Notes: generated by a model from the sequence alone, not told the origin. DNA of 64,000 nt from Luminiphilus sp. (GCA_028117185.1 JAOHHD010000001.1:1-64000), one strand, 5' to 3'. Counted from the first letter of the stretch, positions 45,839 through 55,901 are shown. A program made the numbers and translations.

Positions 45839-48295
45839 ATGGAAAAGCGGTTAGCAGGAACGGCAATACTCAAAGCGCCATTGTGTGCGCTTCTATTAGC
45901 AGGCGCTCTGGCGCATGCGCAGACCGATGGCTCAGTCGGTGAATCTCAAGAAGCGGGCAATCAGGCCGGATCTAGCCGCACAGGAATGCTTGAAGAGGTC
46001 ATGGTTACCGCGCGAAAGCGTAGTGAATCATTTCTAGATGTGCCTGTCTCGATGCAGGTCTTCAACTCTGAAGATATTGAACGCTATGGGGTCTCGGATC
46101 TAATCGAGCTGTCTGAACTTGCTTCGCAGGTTCAACTTTTCCCATCGCAATCTGGGGCAGGGGGTAATTTCATTATTCGAGGTATATCAGCTACCAGCCT
46201 CGATCCAGGTGTGGATACTAGCGTAGCGATTAATCTCGATGGAATGGCGATCAACCGTGGGCGAATCATCCGTCAAGCTATGTTTGATCTAAAGGCGGTC
46301 GAGATCCTGAAAGGTCCCCAAGCACTGTTTTTTGGTAAAAACAGCCCGGCGGGCGTTATATCCATTAACAGTGCCGGTCCAACTGATGAATGGGAGTTCA
46401 CCGCCAAGGGCTTCTACGAGTTCGAAGCCCGTGAAGTCATTGGCGAATTGACTGCGTCCGGTCCAATCAATGATCAGTTAGGTATTCGTGTTGCTTACTC
46501 AGGGTCCGATGCCGAGGGTTTCTTGAAGAATAATTCTGCACCGACGGTAAATACATTCCCAAGCCTTGCGCTTGAACCCTATGACTTTCCTGGCGCTTCA
46601 GAAAGTCGTCTAGGTGGCTACGAGCAACATATGGCGCGTATTACTTTGCAGTATGATCCCAGCGATGACTTCTCAGCCACCTTAAAAGTTCTGAGCAGCA
46701 CAATGGAGGGCGACGGCAGTGGTTCTCACATGGAAATCGTGCAGTGCGCCGATGACGTACCCACCACTGCAGGACTTCCTGACTTCAGCAGTGACTGTAA
46801 ACTCAATCACGAAGTGTCATCGGGTGCTATCCCTGAGGAAATTCGACAAGGCTTTGGCTTCATTGAGGGTCTTGCAAATGGCGGCGGCTACACGGAATAC
46901 GAAAGCACTTTAGTAACGCTGAATCTGCAATATGAAGGGGATAACTATTCGCTGACCTCGCAGACAGGATTCCATTCCTATGACTGGTTTAGATGGGACA
47001 ATTTCGACGGTTCAACATTTAATCAGCTAAACGGTGCTCAACCCGAGGAGCAAGAGACCTTCAGTCAAGAAATTCGCCTATTGTCGACCTTCGATGGTCC
47101 TGTGAATTTCATGGCAGGCGGATTCTACGAAACAATGGAACGAGATATTGACAGCACGGGAAAAATTGCCGCGCTAGGTCCCGATCCCATCACTGGTTTT
47201 ACGAATACGTGGGAAACCACATCAACAACTGAAGGAGATTCCTATTCGGTTTTTGGACAGTTGATTTGGGATATCACTGACGATCTTGAGTTTACAGGCG
47301 GTGCTCGCTGGACCAAGGAAGACAGGAGTGCTACTTCGGGAATTGTTTATTCGCACGCATTTGTGGGTTTTCTATTTAGCACCCCAGGTGAGATGCTGAG
47401 ACCAGAATTTAATGATACAAATGTCTCGCCCGAAGCGACGCTTACTTGGAGTGTTAACGACGATCTTAGTATCTATGCGGCCTACAAAACTGGATATAAG
47501 TCTGGTGGGTTTTCGACGCAAAATATCATCAGCGCAGGTTTGACAGCTGACGACATCATTTACACTGAAGAAGAGGCCGATGGTGGTGAAATCGGTCTAA
47601 AGTCAGAGTTGCAGGGCGGGCGTCTGCGTTTTAATGCAACTGCGTACTATTACTCTTTCGACGGTGTTCAAGATAGTGTTTTTAACGCGCCAACAGTGAG
47701 TTTTAGTGTTATCAATTCTGACGTAAAGACCCAAGGAATAGAGGCAGACTTTACTTGGGCGGCGAGTGATAAGCTGATGCTGCGCGGTCAGGCTGGATAC
47801 AATGACTCAAAATATCGCGACTTTGCGAACGCGCCGTGTTGGGCAGGTCAGACTGCGGCAGAGGGATGTATCGCTAATACTACGGGACTTGGTGGTCCCG
47901 ATGTTGTTCAGGACTTGAGTGGAACGACCCGATTGAATGCGCCGGAAATTCAGGGAAGTGCCGGATTTAGCTATGAAACAACGCTGGGGAATAATTTAAA
48001 TTTAGGCTTCTCTAGCGATGTTATCTATTCGGATGGCTGGATTACATCGGTTGCCAATACTCCCGGAAGCGATCAGAGCTCGATAACGAAGATTAACGCA
48101 AGTATTCGACTTTCTGCCGCGGACGACAGCTGGGAGCTAGCCTTGATAGGTCGAAACCTTACAGATGAGCTTTACGTTTCCAACACCGCTGATAGACCTG
48201 GTGGTATACGTAGCGCGACCACGGGCCGAGTTGATGTGTATGGGCAATCAATCCGAGCGCGTCAAATTGGTTTGCAGGCTACCTTCAGATTCTAA
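45839..48295 (+). CDS. TonB-dependent outer-membrane receptor
   Basis: About 818 residues from the ATG at 45839 (after ggacggagtgcc); the frame is open further upstream but overlaps the promoter. Signal peptide ending ALAHAQTDG. Plug domain: EEVMVTARKRSESFLDVPVS, then IIRGISATSLDPGVDTSVAI and EILKGPQALFFGKNSPAGVI. The 22-strand barrel ends with the expected aromatic (LQATFRF). This receptor subtype is expanded in sphingomonads and marine gammaproteobacteria that take up hydrophobic organic compounds. Its presence with P450, Rieske and SDR genes suggests it imports their substrate. A strong terminator follows. Confidence 0.93.
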   Translation: MEKRLAGTAILKAPLCALLLAGALAHAQTDGSVGESQEAGNQAGSSRTGMLEEVMVTARKRSESFLDVPVSMQVFNSEDIERYGVSDLIELSELASQVQLFPSQSGAGGNFIIRGISATSLDPGVDTSVAINLDGMAINRGRIIRQAMFDLKAVEILKGPQALFFGKNSPAGVISINSAGPTDEWEFTAKGFYEFEAREVIGELTASGPINDQLGIRVAYSGSDAEGFLKNNSAPTVNTFPSLALEPYDFPGASESRLGGYEQHMARITLQYDPSDDFSATLKVLSSTMEGDGSGSHMEIVQCADDVPTTAGLPDFSSDCKLNHEVSSGAIPEEIRQGFGFIEGLANGGGYTEYESTLVTLNLQYEGDNYSLTSQTGFHSYDWFRWDNFDGSTFNQLNGAQPEEQETFSQEIRLLSTFDGPVNFMAGGFYETMERDIDSTGKIAALGPDPITGFTNTWETTSTTEGDSYSVFGQLIWDITDDLEFTGGARWTKEDRSATSGIVYSHAFVGFLFSTPGEMLRPEFNDTNVSPEATLTWSVNDDLSIYAAYKTGYKSGGFSTQNIISAGLTADDIIYTEEEADGGEIGLKSELQGGRLRFNATAYYYSFDGVQDSVFNAPTVSFSVINSDVKTQGIEADFTWAASDKLMLRGQAGYNDSKYRDFANAPCWAGQTAAEGCIANTTGLGGPDVVQDLSGTTRLNAPEIQGSAGFSYETTLGNNLNLGFSSDVIYSDGWITSVANTPGSDQSSITKINASIRLSAADDSWELALIGRNLTDELYVSNTADRPGGIRSATTGRVDVYGQSIRARQIGLQATFRF

Positions 48296-48357
48296 GGAGG
48301 GTATTGGCAGGCGTTTAAGCGTTGTCGCTGGTCCGCCGTAAGGATCGATAAGCAAAG

Positions 48358-48386
48358 GCTCGGCGCCAGTGGCGCCGAGCTTTTTT
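48358..48386 (+). terminator. Strong rho-independent terminator after the TonB receptor
   Basis: A perfect 10-bp stem gctcggcgcc/ggcgccgagc, three-base loop, then TTTTTT (48381-48386). Confidence 0.92.
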
Positions 48387-48450
48387 AATTGACCCCTAAA
48401 AAAAGCGCGAAATAAGCTAAATATGAAGTTGGTGAAGCACGGCCCACGAG

Positions 48451-49227
48451 TTACTTAAAAGAATAGGCGCTCCCTCCGCCATCGACGGCAAGATCGGCGC
48501 CGGTGATAAAGGATGCGCTATCGGAGCAAAGCCAAAAAATGGGCTCGGCAATCTCTTCTGGCTCGGCAACTCGGGCTAGCATATTCGTTTTGCCCATTTG
48601 CTCTAAGAATTCGTCATTGCCGCCAAAACTGTCAACTAGCAGTGGGGTAAGTACAACGCCAGGGCAGACAGTATTTACGCGTATGGAGTGCGGCCCGCAT
48701 TCCATTGCCGTTTGGCGTGACAGACCGATAAGTGCGTGTTTTGCAGCGGTGTAAGCCGGATTAGAGCCCGCAGCCCCAAGGCCTGCAATGGAAGAAATGT
48801 TTACGATACTACCTGACGACCTGACCTTCATCATTTTGATTTCGCGCTGCATGCACAAGACCGTAGATGATAGGTTTAGATCGAGCTCTTTTTGCCAGTG
48901 CGTGAAGTCGATACTATCAATCGTACCGCTGGCATCAGGAATGCCGCCACCGACTGCATTAACAGCAGAATCCAAGTGCGGATGTCGATCAGCAATTTCA
49001 TCGAATGCGAGGTTAACAGCAACTGGGTTTGTAACATCGCATTCTATGAACTCACCTGACAAGCCCCGCGCTCTAATCTCTAACATGAGTTCCTCACCCA
49101 GAGGTGCGTCTCGATCAATAACAATCACGTGATAATTCTGCTGTGCAAATCTTCGCGCTGTTGCCCTGCCAATTCCGCTAGCTCCTCCGGTAATGACAGC
49201 GGTTTTTCCCCTAACCGAATTCTCCAT
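48451..49227 (-). CDS. SDR-family oxidoreductase
   Basis: 258 residues from the ATG at 49227 (MENSVRGKTAVITGG); earlier starts lie in sequence unlike SDRs. Motifs: GGASGIGRATARRFA, VNAVGGGIPDASG (Val-Gly in place of the usual NNAG), catalytic NISSIAGLGAAGSNPAYTAA with K in AKHAL, and FITGADLAVDGGGSAYSFK. NAD(P)-dependent dehydrogenase, substrate unknown. It diverges from the Rieske gene across a region with a perfect palindrome. Confidence 0.88.
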   Translation of the reverse strand: MENSVRGKTAVITGGASGIGRATARRFAQQNYHVIVIDRDAPLGEELMLEIRARGLSGEFIECDVTNPVAVNLAFDEIADRHPHLDSAVNAVGGGIPDASGTIDSIDFTHWQKELDLNLSSTVLCMQREIKMMKVRSSGSIVNISSIAGLGAAGSNPAYTAAKHALIGLSRQTAMECGPHSIRVNTVCPGVVLTPLLVDSFGGNDEFLEQMGKTNMLARVAEPEEIAEPIFWLCSDSASFITGADLAVDGGGSAYSFK

Positions 49228-49329
49228 ATTTAATTCACCAGTCATGTAGTACAAATTTGAAGTAAAGCCCTGTGGTCTTGCAGATTGTAGACTCGCGCGA
49301 AAAGTAAGGCTTGTAAATAGTAGTACCAA

Positions 49330-49343
49330 AATATTATAATATT
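49330..49343. promoter_or_regulatory. Perfect 14-bp palindrome, possible operator
   Basis: AATATTATAATATT is its own reverse complement and lies between the divergent SDR and Rieske genes. The segment aatattata also occurs in the TonB-receptor leader (45765-45773). A TetR protein is encoded in the cluster; the link is inferred. Confidence 0.4.
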
Positions 49344-49510
49344 GGATCTAAAGTAGCGCTAGGTTTCGTTGGCGAGCCGCTTACTGATCTGTGATTGGTA
49401 GCAAGGACAATCCCCAGCAGTAAGGGTCAAGACAACAGACTGGCGGCGGAGTGATGAGAGTTCAAGATGTGTTTGTGATCTTGTAGTTACGCTAATCGAA
49501 GGAGAGACAG

Positions 49511-50932
49511 GTGTCACAGGAATTTACAGACTCAGAGATAAAAGAAGTCATCCCCGCGCGAGGCGTACCCATGGGCAGAAAGGCGACCGCCGCAGAGTTT
49601 GCTGCTAGGCAGCTAGGTGGTGATGTTTCGCCAGAGGTGCCGCCGCCGTCACGGCTTGCTTTATCCGAAGTGGGTACGCCACCTGAGAAATCACCTCCAC
49701 ACGGCATTCCTTTTAAATTAATCCCTAAAGAGCGATACACCGACCCCGCTTATATGCAGCGAGAATGGACTGGGATGTGGAGTAAAACGTGGACTCTGGC
49801 TGGAAGGGTGTCTGATGTCACTGAGCCGGGCGACTATTTTACTTACAGCCTTGGAAAGGAAAGCTTTTTAATTGTTCGCGATGAGGATGAGCAATTACAT
49901 GCTTACTACAATGTTTGCCTCCACAGAGGCAATCGACTGAGATCCGAAAGTGGCTGCGGTCATACCAAATCGTTCCAATGTATCTATCATCATTGGGAAT
50001 GGCATTTGGATGGATCCGTAAAGCGCATTCCAGATATGGATACTTTTCCGAATAAATTGGACTGCGACGCGCTCCGTCTGAATGAAGTGAAGGTCGGAGA
50101 GTGGGGCGGCTTCGTATTTATTAATATGGACTCTAATTGTGAGTCGCTGGAAGACTTTCTCGGTGTTATTCCCGAGCATTTGAATCCCTATCGGTTTGAC
50201 GAGATGGTTCTGGTGAGTGACCAGACGGTCGCATGGGACTGCAACTGGAAGACCTCGGTAGACGCATTTAACGAGGCTTACCACATACAGGGAATTCACC
50301 CGCAGCTGTTGTCTTGGATGGATGACTACTACATTCAATGGGATATTCTTGGTCGTCACACACGAATGTTGGTGCCAATGGGAGTTCCCAGCCCTCGTTT
50401 TAATGAGCAAGCCGATCCGAGTAGTGACCTTGCGGATATGATTGAAAAGGCCGGTCTCTCTGCAGACGATTTCAAGGGACGTGCGCGTGAAGTGCGAAAG
50501 GCAATTCAGGAACATCGGCGAAGTCGGCAGGACAGCGAGCCTCACATGCCATACGCGAATCTGAACGATGACCAGCTATCAGATGATTACCACTACACCA
50601 TCTTTCCTAACTGGACTATGAACATATATCCCGACGCCATGATGCTCTTCCTTTCGCGCCCGCATCCTACGGATCCCAACAAGTGTTTTTGGGACCTTCA
50701 GTTCTACGCTTATCATGACCCTAGCGAGCCGAGACCAGAGCCTCCCGAACGCACTTACCATAACGCCACCGAGATTGATCTGGGCGAAGTGCTTAACCAG
50801 GATGCTATGAGTTTGCCGTATGTTCAGGAGGGAATGAACTCCGACGCGTACAAGGGTTTAATCCTAGGTGAGCAGGAAGTGCGGATACTGGCATTCCATC
50901 ATGCGCTAGAAGAGTACGTTGGGCCAGATTGA
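49511..50932 (+). CDS. Rieske non-heme iron oxygenase, alpha subunit
   Basis: 473 residues from a GTG with aaggagagacag upstream. The Rieske [2Fe-2S] ligands are C136-x-H138 (NVCLHRGNR) and C157-x2-H160 (CIYHHWEW). The catalytic iron site is in NWKTSVDAFNEAYHIQGIHP (H258, H263), with a later Asp expected. An 80-residue N-terminal extension precedes the Rieske domain. The family hydroxylates aromatic or alicyclic rings or demethylates. No beta subunit, ferredoxin or reductase is encoded nearby. The lactonase-like gene follows 91 bases downstream. Confidence 0.92.
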   Translation: MSQEFTDSEIKEVIPARGVPMGRKATAAEFAARQLGGDVSPEVPPPSRLALSEVGTPPEKSPPHGIPFKLIPKERYTDPAYMQREWTGMWSKTWTLAGRVSDVTEPGDYFTYSLGKESFLIVRDEDEQLHAYYNVCLHRGNRLRSESGCGHTKSFQCIYHHWEWHLDGSVKRIPDMDTFPNKLDCDALRLNEVKVGEWGGFVFINMDSNCESLEDFLGVIPEHLNPYRFDEMVLVSDQTVAWDCNWKTSVDAFNEAYHIQGIHPQLLSWMDDYYIQWDILGRHTRMLVPMGVPSPRFNEQADPSSDLADMIEKAGLSADDFKGRAREVRKAIQEHRRSRQDSEPHMPYANLNDDQLSDDYHYTIFPNWTMNIYPDAMMLFLSRPHPTDPNKCFWDLQFYAYHDPSEPRPEPPERTYHNATEIDLGEVLNQDAMSLPYVQEGMNSDAYKGLILGEQEVRILAFHHALEEYVGPD

Positions 50933-51023
50933 TTAAGAAAGTAGAGGGTTCTATGCTGATGCTCGACCATAAATTGAAGCCCCTTGCACGCAAGAATCAG
51001 GTGCCTCGGGCTAGGAAAAAGTA

Positions 51024-52121
51024 GTGCCTCAGTTAACGTGGATCTCCCTTAAAGCAAAACCAGTGCCTTATTTGTTCTCGGTGCTCTTCGTGTTGGCGTC
51101 GTCAGTATTTAGCTCATTCGGTGACGCAGCCGATGCCACTGTCAGGCCTGGTATCACAACTATTGATGGTTTCAGAGCGCCTGAAGATATCGATATTCTG
51201 GTCGATGCTGATGCTCTTATCATTAGTGGTTACACCGTTTCAGGTAATGGTGATCTTCGGGTATTTCATCCAGAGTCGGGCGAAATTGACGTAGTTTACG
51301 AGCCTAGTATCGAGGATTTTGATAGCGGAGAGATGTTGGCTTGGGGTGCGCCAAATTGTCCGGGGCCGCCACTTGGGTTCGCCCCGCACGGCATACATGT
51401 GTCGCAAAACGGCGCTGGAACATACACGCTGTTGGCAGTGAATCACACTAGTCGGGAAGCGGTTGAGTGGTTTGAAATCGAGCCCGTTGAGGACACGTTC
51501 ACGGCTAAGTGGCGAGGTTGCGTCCTCGTGGACGAACCCTACTGGATCAACGATGTGGCGGCGCTGCCTGATGGAGGGTTTGTAGCGAGCCATATGATGC
51601 CCCGAGAGTTAGCGTCAGAGGCCTTTAAGCGGCAACCTAACGACGGCATCAAATCGGGCTACGTTATTGAGTGGCAGAAAGATAGGGGTTGGACCAAGGT
51701 GCCGGGAACTGAAGGCGCTTTGCCCAACGGAGTTCAAGTCTCTCATGATGGATCTGTCGTTTATAGTAATCACTATCTTGGTAACCAGATCATTGCCGTT
51801 GAGCGCGCCTCCGGCAAGCTTGTATGGGCGGCGGCGGTGGATGGCGCCCCCGACAATCTCAGCTTGGCAGCCAACGGGTCACTATTAGCGGTTACCCATC
51901 TTGAGAGTATTGCGACCATCGGTGACTGCTTGGCGCGCCCAGATGACGTTTGCGCTGTAGGCTTTGTGGTTTACCAAGTCAATGCTACGGACGGTAAAGT
52001 TTCTGAAATATTGAGAGGCGGCAATGCATATTTTGGTGGCGCGACGGTGGCCGTTGAACTCGGTGATAGGATTTATCTGGGAACTCCCACGGGATCATCG
52101 ATGGGGCAGTTCGCTCGGTAA
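51024..52121 (+). CDS. Exported SMP-30/strictosidine-synthase-like beta-propeller (possible lactonase)
   Basis: 365 residues with a signal peptide (PYLFSVLFVLASSVFSS). Repeated propeller blades are visible: EDIDILVDADALIISGYT, FAPHGIHVSQNGAGTYTLLA, WINDVAALPDGGFVASHM, ALPNGVQVSHDGSVVYSNHY and GAPDNLSLAANGSLLAVTHL. Asn residues in WINDV, LPNGV and PDNLS match calcium-binding positions of SMP-30/paraoxonase-like hydrolases. A periplasmic lactone or ester hydrolase is likely. Start GTG at 51024. Probably co-transcribed with the Rieske gene. Confidence 0.75.
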   Translation: MPQLTWISLKAKPVPYLFSVLFVLASSVFSSFGDAADATVRPGITTIDGFRAPEDIDILVDADALIISGYTVSGNGDLRVFHPESGEIDVVYEPSIEDFDSGEMLAWGAPNCPGPPLGFAPHGIHVSQNGAGTYTLLAVNHTSREAVEWFEIEPVEDTFTAKWRGCVLVDEPYWINDVAALPDGGFVASHMMPRELASEAFKRQPNDGIKSGYVIEWQKDRGWTKVPGTEGALPNGVQVSHDGSVVYSNHYLGNQIIAVERASGKLVWAAAVDGAPDNLSLAANGSLLAVTHLESIATIGDCLARPDDVCAVGFVVYQVNATDGKVSEILRGGNAYFGGATVAVELGDRIYLGTPTGSSMGQFAR

Positions 52122-52247
52122 CTCGCTGTACTACTTGCGAGCTTCCAAAGTTCCATAGCAGGAGCGCCGAGGCTTACGAGCTTTATCTACGCAGGTTACC
52201 TAAGCTACCGTAGAGCATTAGAGCAAGTTGAACAAAGTAATCATAGA

Positions 52248-52835
52248 TTAAGGTGACAGGATCCTGTCAATCGTCGCCCCTAGATTAGCGGCCTGCTCTG
52301 CAGCGCACCACTCTCTATTTAGAAACAGTGACAACATAGCGCTGCCGTCAATGGCGCAAAGGATTGAATAGGACGCGTTTTCAGAATCTACTTTTTTAGA
52401 GATCTTCCCCGAGTTAACTCCTTGCTCAATCGCCGATTTAAATAGCTGCCTGAACTTTCGCCATCTAGATCTCTGTTCCCGCGCCAAAATGCGGTTTGAG
52501 AGTGCTTCAGCGCGAAACGCAACCATCACCCTCCATTCGATTTGCCGCTGTCGATCGAGAGGAAGCGTGTCTATTGCAAATTTTTTAATGGCATCTTTCG
52601 TGGTGCCTGAAAAATCAATCACCATTTGCTCAACACGGGCCACGGCCACCTCAAAGGCGGCGATTAGAAGCGCATCTCTAGTCCGAAAATTGTGCTGAAG
52701 AATCCCAACTGACACTTCAGCTGCGTCAGCAATGTTGCGGAGCGTTGCCCCCTGTAGCCCATTCGCCGCAATAACCTCCATAGCCGTTTGCGCAAGCTGA
52801 GCACGCCTCTTGACTTGATCAATAACTTTCGGCAT
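52248..52835 (-). CDS. TetR-family regulator of the catabolic cluster (BetI-like)
   Basis: 195 residues. N-terminal HTH: RRAQLAQTAMEVIAANGLQG, ATLRNIADAAEVSVGILQHNF. The C-terminal domain (IEWRVMVAFRAEALSNRILA) resembles the BetI/AcuR-type ligand domain. It is the last gene of the minus-strand series P450-MFS-SDR-SDR and is the only regulator in the island, so it is the best candidate for controlling the cluster. Ligand unknown. Confidence 0.88.
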   Translation of the reverse strand: MPKVIDQVKRRAQLAQTAMEVIAANGLQGATLRNIADAAEVSVGILQHNFRTRDALLIAAFEVAVARVEQMVIDFSGTTKDAIKKFAIDTLPLDRQRQIEWRVMVAFRAEALSNRILAREQRSRWRKFRQLFKSAIEQGVNSGKISKKVDSENASYSILCAIDGSAMLSLFLNREWCAAEQAANLGATIDRILSP

Positions 52836-52900
52836 TCAATTCACCCTTGCCTGGCTGACTGTGATAAAAAAATATTAGGTAGAAATGCTCGCTGATTCAA

Positions 52901-53659
52901 TCAGAGAGACGCGCCACCGTCTACCGCGAGATCCGCGCCGGTTATGTATCTAGCCGCATCAGAAGCCAAGAAAAAAACGGCATTTGCAACGTCAATTGGC
53001 TCACCTATGAAGCCAATGGGGTGCGCGTTTGATCGAAACTTTATATAGGCATCATAGTCGCCGCTATCGCGCGCTATTTTTTCGCTGAGAGGCGTCTTAA
53101 TAGCACCTGGGAACACCGTGTTGCACCTAATGCCATAACCCCGTTCGGCACAATAAAGCGCAAGCGTTTTAGTCAGCATTCGCGCCGCTGCCTTTGCAGA
53201 GCAGTAAGCCGGGTACATCGAGAACGGTTTCAGCCCGAGCGCAGACGAGATAGTGACGATTGAACCTCCTCCCGAGGCATGCATAAGTGGAATAACATGA
53301 TGACAGCCTAGAAAAATGCCATCAAGATTCACCGAGTGTATTGCCTGCCACTCAATCAAATCCATATCCTCAATCGAATTTCTGGCCGATATTCCCGCGT
53401 TGTTTACGAGGACATGTAGCGAACCGAAGTCTGTAGTGATGAGCTCAACAGCGTCTTTCCAGGATTGATTATCTGTTACGTCAAGCGGGATAAAGTGCGT
53501 CGAAGAGCCAAGCTCGTTAGCCAGTGCACGCCCTCTGACCTCCTGAATGTCTCCAATAAGCACTGTGGCGCCTTGTTCGACAAAACGCATGACACAGCCT
53601 TTACCGATACCGTCTGCGCCGCCGGTTATTAACACAATTTTATTCTCAAATTCATTCAT
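52901..53659 (-). CDS. SDR-family oxidoreductase
   Basis: 252 residues from the ATG at 53659 (MNEFENKIVLITGGADGIGK), chosen because it sits at the normal distance from the cofactor motif. LVNNAGISARNSIED, catalytic TISSALGLKPFSMYPAYCSAK, VFPGAIKTPLSEK and YITGADLAVDGGASL. NAD(P)-dependent dehydrogenase or reductase. It is 51 bases downstream of the next SDR gene and 65 bases before the TetR gene, all on one strand. Confidence 0.88.
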   Translation of the reverse strand: MNEFENKIVLITGGADGIGKGCVMRFVEQGATVLIGDIQEVRGRALANELGSSTHFIPLDVTDNQSWKDAVELITTDFGSLHVLVNNAGISARNSIEDMDLIEWQAIHSVNLDGIFLGCHHVIPLMHASGGGSIVTISSALGLKPFSMYPAYCSAKAAARMLTKTLALYCAERGYGIRCNTVFPGAIKTPLSEKIARDSGDYDAYIKFRSNAHPIGFIGEPIDVANAVFFLASDAARYITGADLAVDGGASL

Positions 53660-53710
53660 TTGCCGATTACCTTTTTGATACAAATCTACAACATGTGCCT
53701 ATTAGGCCAG

Positions 53711-54499
53711 TTAGTGGATTTTGGCGTCAGGAATGCCGCCATACGTATGATGTGATCCGGTGATTAGCCATCCAGCGTCGACGGGTAGATTGATACCTGT
53801 AATCGCGGAGGCTGCATCCGAGGCAAGAAACGCGACGGCTTTCGCTATTTCATGGGGTTGGATAAGCCGATGGAGCGCTGTGTTTTCCTCGATAATGGAT
53901 CTGTCACGCTGCCCATTATCAAATGCAGCTTGGACTGGAGTCGTGAGAGTAAACCCAGGTGAAACAGCGTTTACCCGAAGTCCGGACCTTCCCCACTCTG
54001 CTGCGAGACCGGCCGTTAGACTTATGATGGCAGCCTTGGACGGCCCGTAAGCATGTACGGGTGTAGCTCGCATTCCCGTAATGGACGCTATTGTCACAAT
54101 GCTGCCACAGCCTTGTAGGGCCATACGGGCACCAAAAACGGCACATGTCACATAGGTTCCGCGGAAATTAGTATCGACTACCCGATCCCAATCTTTCATA
54201 GAAAGCGTTTCTGGAGGCATTAAATTCTGGCCTATGCCAGCACTAGTGACTAATACGTCGACGCTGCCAAGATCGGTATCAATCTTTGCTGCCGCTTGAG
54301 CAATGTCACCTTCTCTGGTGACATCTGCAGAGTAGAATCTGCCGTGAACCTCTTCAGCCAGCTGCTCACCGAGCTCTCGATCAACATCAATAATCGCAAC
54401 GCGAGTACCCTTGTTCGCAAATTCTCGAACGCATGCCGCACCAATGCCGCTCGCACCTCCCGTGACCACCGCAGTGGTGTTTTGAAGCCCTGAGTTCAT
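53711..54499 (-). CDS. SDR-family oxidoreductase
   Basis: 262 residues. TAVVTGGASGIGAACVREFA, LVTSAGIGQNLMPPE (TSAG in place of NNAG), catalytic TIASITGMRATPVHAYGPSKAA, VNAVSPGFTLTTPV and AITGINLPVDAGWLITGSHH. The C-terminal tail of about 15 residues after the cofactor-domain end (HTYGGIPDAKIH) is longer than usual. It lies between the MFS gene and another SDR gene in the same orientation. Confidence 0.88.
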   Translation of the reverse strand: MNSGLQNTTAVVTGGASGIGAACVREFANKGTRVAIIDVDRELGEQLAEEVHGRFYSADVTREGDIAQAAAKIDTDLGSVDVLVTSAGIGQNLMPPETLSMKDWDRVVDTNFRGTYVTCAVFGARMALQGCGSIVTIASITGMRATPVHAYGPSKAAIISLTAGLAAEWGRSGLRVNAVSPGFTLTTPVQAAFDNGQRDRSIIEENTALHRLIQPHEIAKAVAFLASDAASAITGINLPVDAGWLITGSHHTYGGIPDAKIH

Positions 54500-54533
54500 T
54501 ATGGCTTCACCGGCTGTTGTTCTATTCTAGACA

Positions 54534-55901
54534 TCAGTTAGTCTTTTGCACCGCAATACTCTCTTTATATGCGGGTCGACCAAGAGTAAAAATTAGAAAT
54601 GCCAATGGCAACGTACAGGCAGAAACGATGGAGAGAGAGAAACGAAGGTAAGACTCATCGCCAAATACAAAGTCGGTCAATAATGCAGTTACTGTCGGTC
54701 CAAGCCCAACACCAACAAGGTTAACCACTAGAAGGTAAAAAGCCATAACTTGTGCACGCATCTGATTGGGTGCCAGTTGAGAAACGGCAGTTGCAGCTAG
54801 GGGATATGGAAACGTGCTGAAGAATATGGCGACCGCGATGAATGCCAGTGCTACGAACTCATGGTTAACGAGTGGTCCGATGACGCTGAAAGGAAGAGAG
54901 ATAGCGACTCCAATGGCGGCAGCAAGAAATGGTGCATCCATGTGTCCCCGCCTGCGGAGAAGGTCGCTGGCCCATCCACCACATAATGCCCCTGCCCCAG
55001 CAAAGACAAGGTAGGTAAGCCCGTAATTCAGGCCTATCTCTGCCATTGACCATCCGAAAGTGCGAACAAAGAATTCTGGCATCCAAGAGGCTTTGGCGTA
55101 GCCATCCAGCCCGACGAGGGCGAATCCGAAGATCAGCGCGCTAAATGCCGCTCGCTTGTCTCTCAGGATTTTTCCCATGACGCTAAACGGAACCGATTTT
55201 CCTTCGGGGACGCTCCCAAAGAGCTCCCGCCGTTTAGGTTCCTCGATCGTCATCATTAAGAGACCTACAGCAAGCCCTGGAGTACCTACGCAGATAAAAG
55301 CAAGTTGCCAGGCTTCAATTTCACCTACAAACGGAAGCACGAGGGCACCTAGGCTGCTTAAATAGCTGACAAGCGTGCCGCCAAGTAAAATCGCGAGTCC
55401 CCCCCCAATAAACGCACTCATGGTATATACGCCCAGTGCCGTAGCTCTCTTTTCCTCTGGAAAGTAGTCGCTGAGCAATGAAACCGCGCAAGGATTTAGT
55501 GCCGCCTCACCGACTCCAACTCCCATCCGACATAAGAACAGCTCGGTATAGTTTCTAGCGAGTCCAAATAGCGCCGTCATCAAGCTCCAAAGTGCTACAG
55601 CCCATCCGACTATGGTGCGCCGGTTGTATTTGTCAGCGATCCGGCCTATCGGTATGCCAAGTAGGGTATAGAAAACGCCGAAGGCTAGGCCCTGGAGCAT
55701 TCCGACTTCTGTGTCTGATATGTCGAAGGTCTGTTTTATCGGACCAACAACAAGGCTCAGCATAAATCGGTCTACGAAGGAGAATAAGTTCGCTATACCC
55801 AATAGAATGACAGCCTGCCATGCTAGGCGCCTCGGAGGCCAAGGGGTCTCATGATCTAAACGTGTTATTTCCAAAATTTTACCCTTAAGGACTCTAGACA
55901 C
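54534..55901 (-). CDS. MFS transporter (spinster-like)
   Basis: 455 residues, 12 helices. LFSFVDRFMLSLVVGPIKQT, the loop 2-3 motif GIPIGRIADKYNRRTIVG, CRMGVGVGEAALNPCAVS and YFPEEKRATALGVYTMSAF are typical of spinster-type MFS proteins common in aromatic/steroid catabolic clusters. The long start (GTG, 55901) overlaps the P450 gene by 37 bases; a TTG at 55874 has a better aaggg site and only a 10-base overlap and may be the real start. It may import the substrate across the inner membrane or export an intermediate. Confidence 0.88.
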   Translation of the reverse strand: MSRVLKGKILEITRLDHETPWPPRRLAWQAVILLGIANLFSFVDRFMLSLVVGPIKQTFDISDTEVGMLQGLAFGVFYTLLGIPIGRIADKYNRRTIVGWAVALWSLMTALFGLARNYTELFLCRMGVGVGEAALNPCAVSLLSDYFPEEKRATALGVYTMSAFIGGGLAILLGGTLVSYLSSLGALVLPFVGEIEAWQLAFICVGTPGLAVGLLMMTIEEPKRRELFGSVPEGKSVPFSVMGKILRDKRAAFSALIFGFALVGLDGYAKASWMPEFFVRTFGWSMAEIGLNYGLTYLVFAGAGALCGGWASDLLRRRGHMDAPFLAAAIGVAISLPFSVIGPLVNHEFVALAFIAVAIFFSTFPYPLAATAVSQLAPNQMRAQVMAFYLLVVNLVGVGLGPTVTALLTDFVFGDESYLRFSLSIVSACTLPLAFLIFTLGRPAYKESIAVQKTN

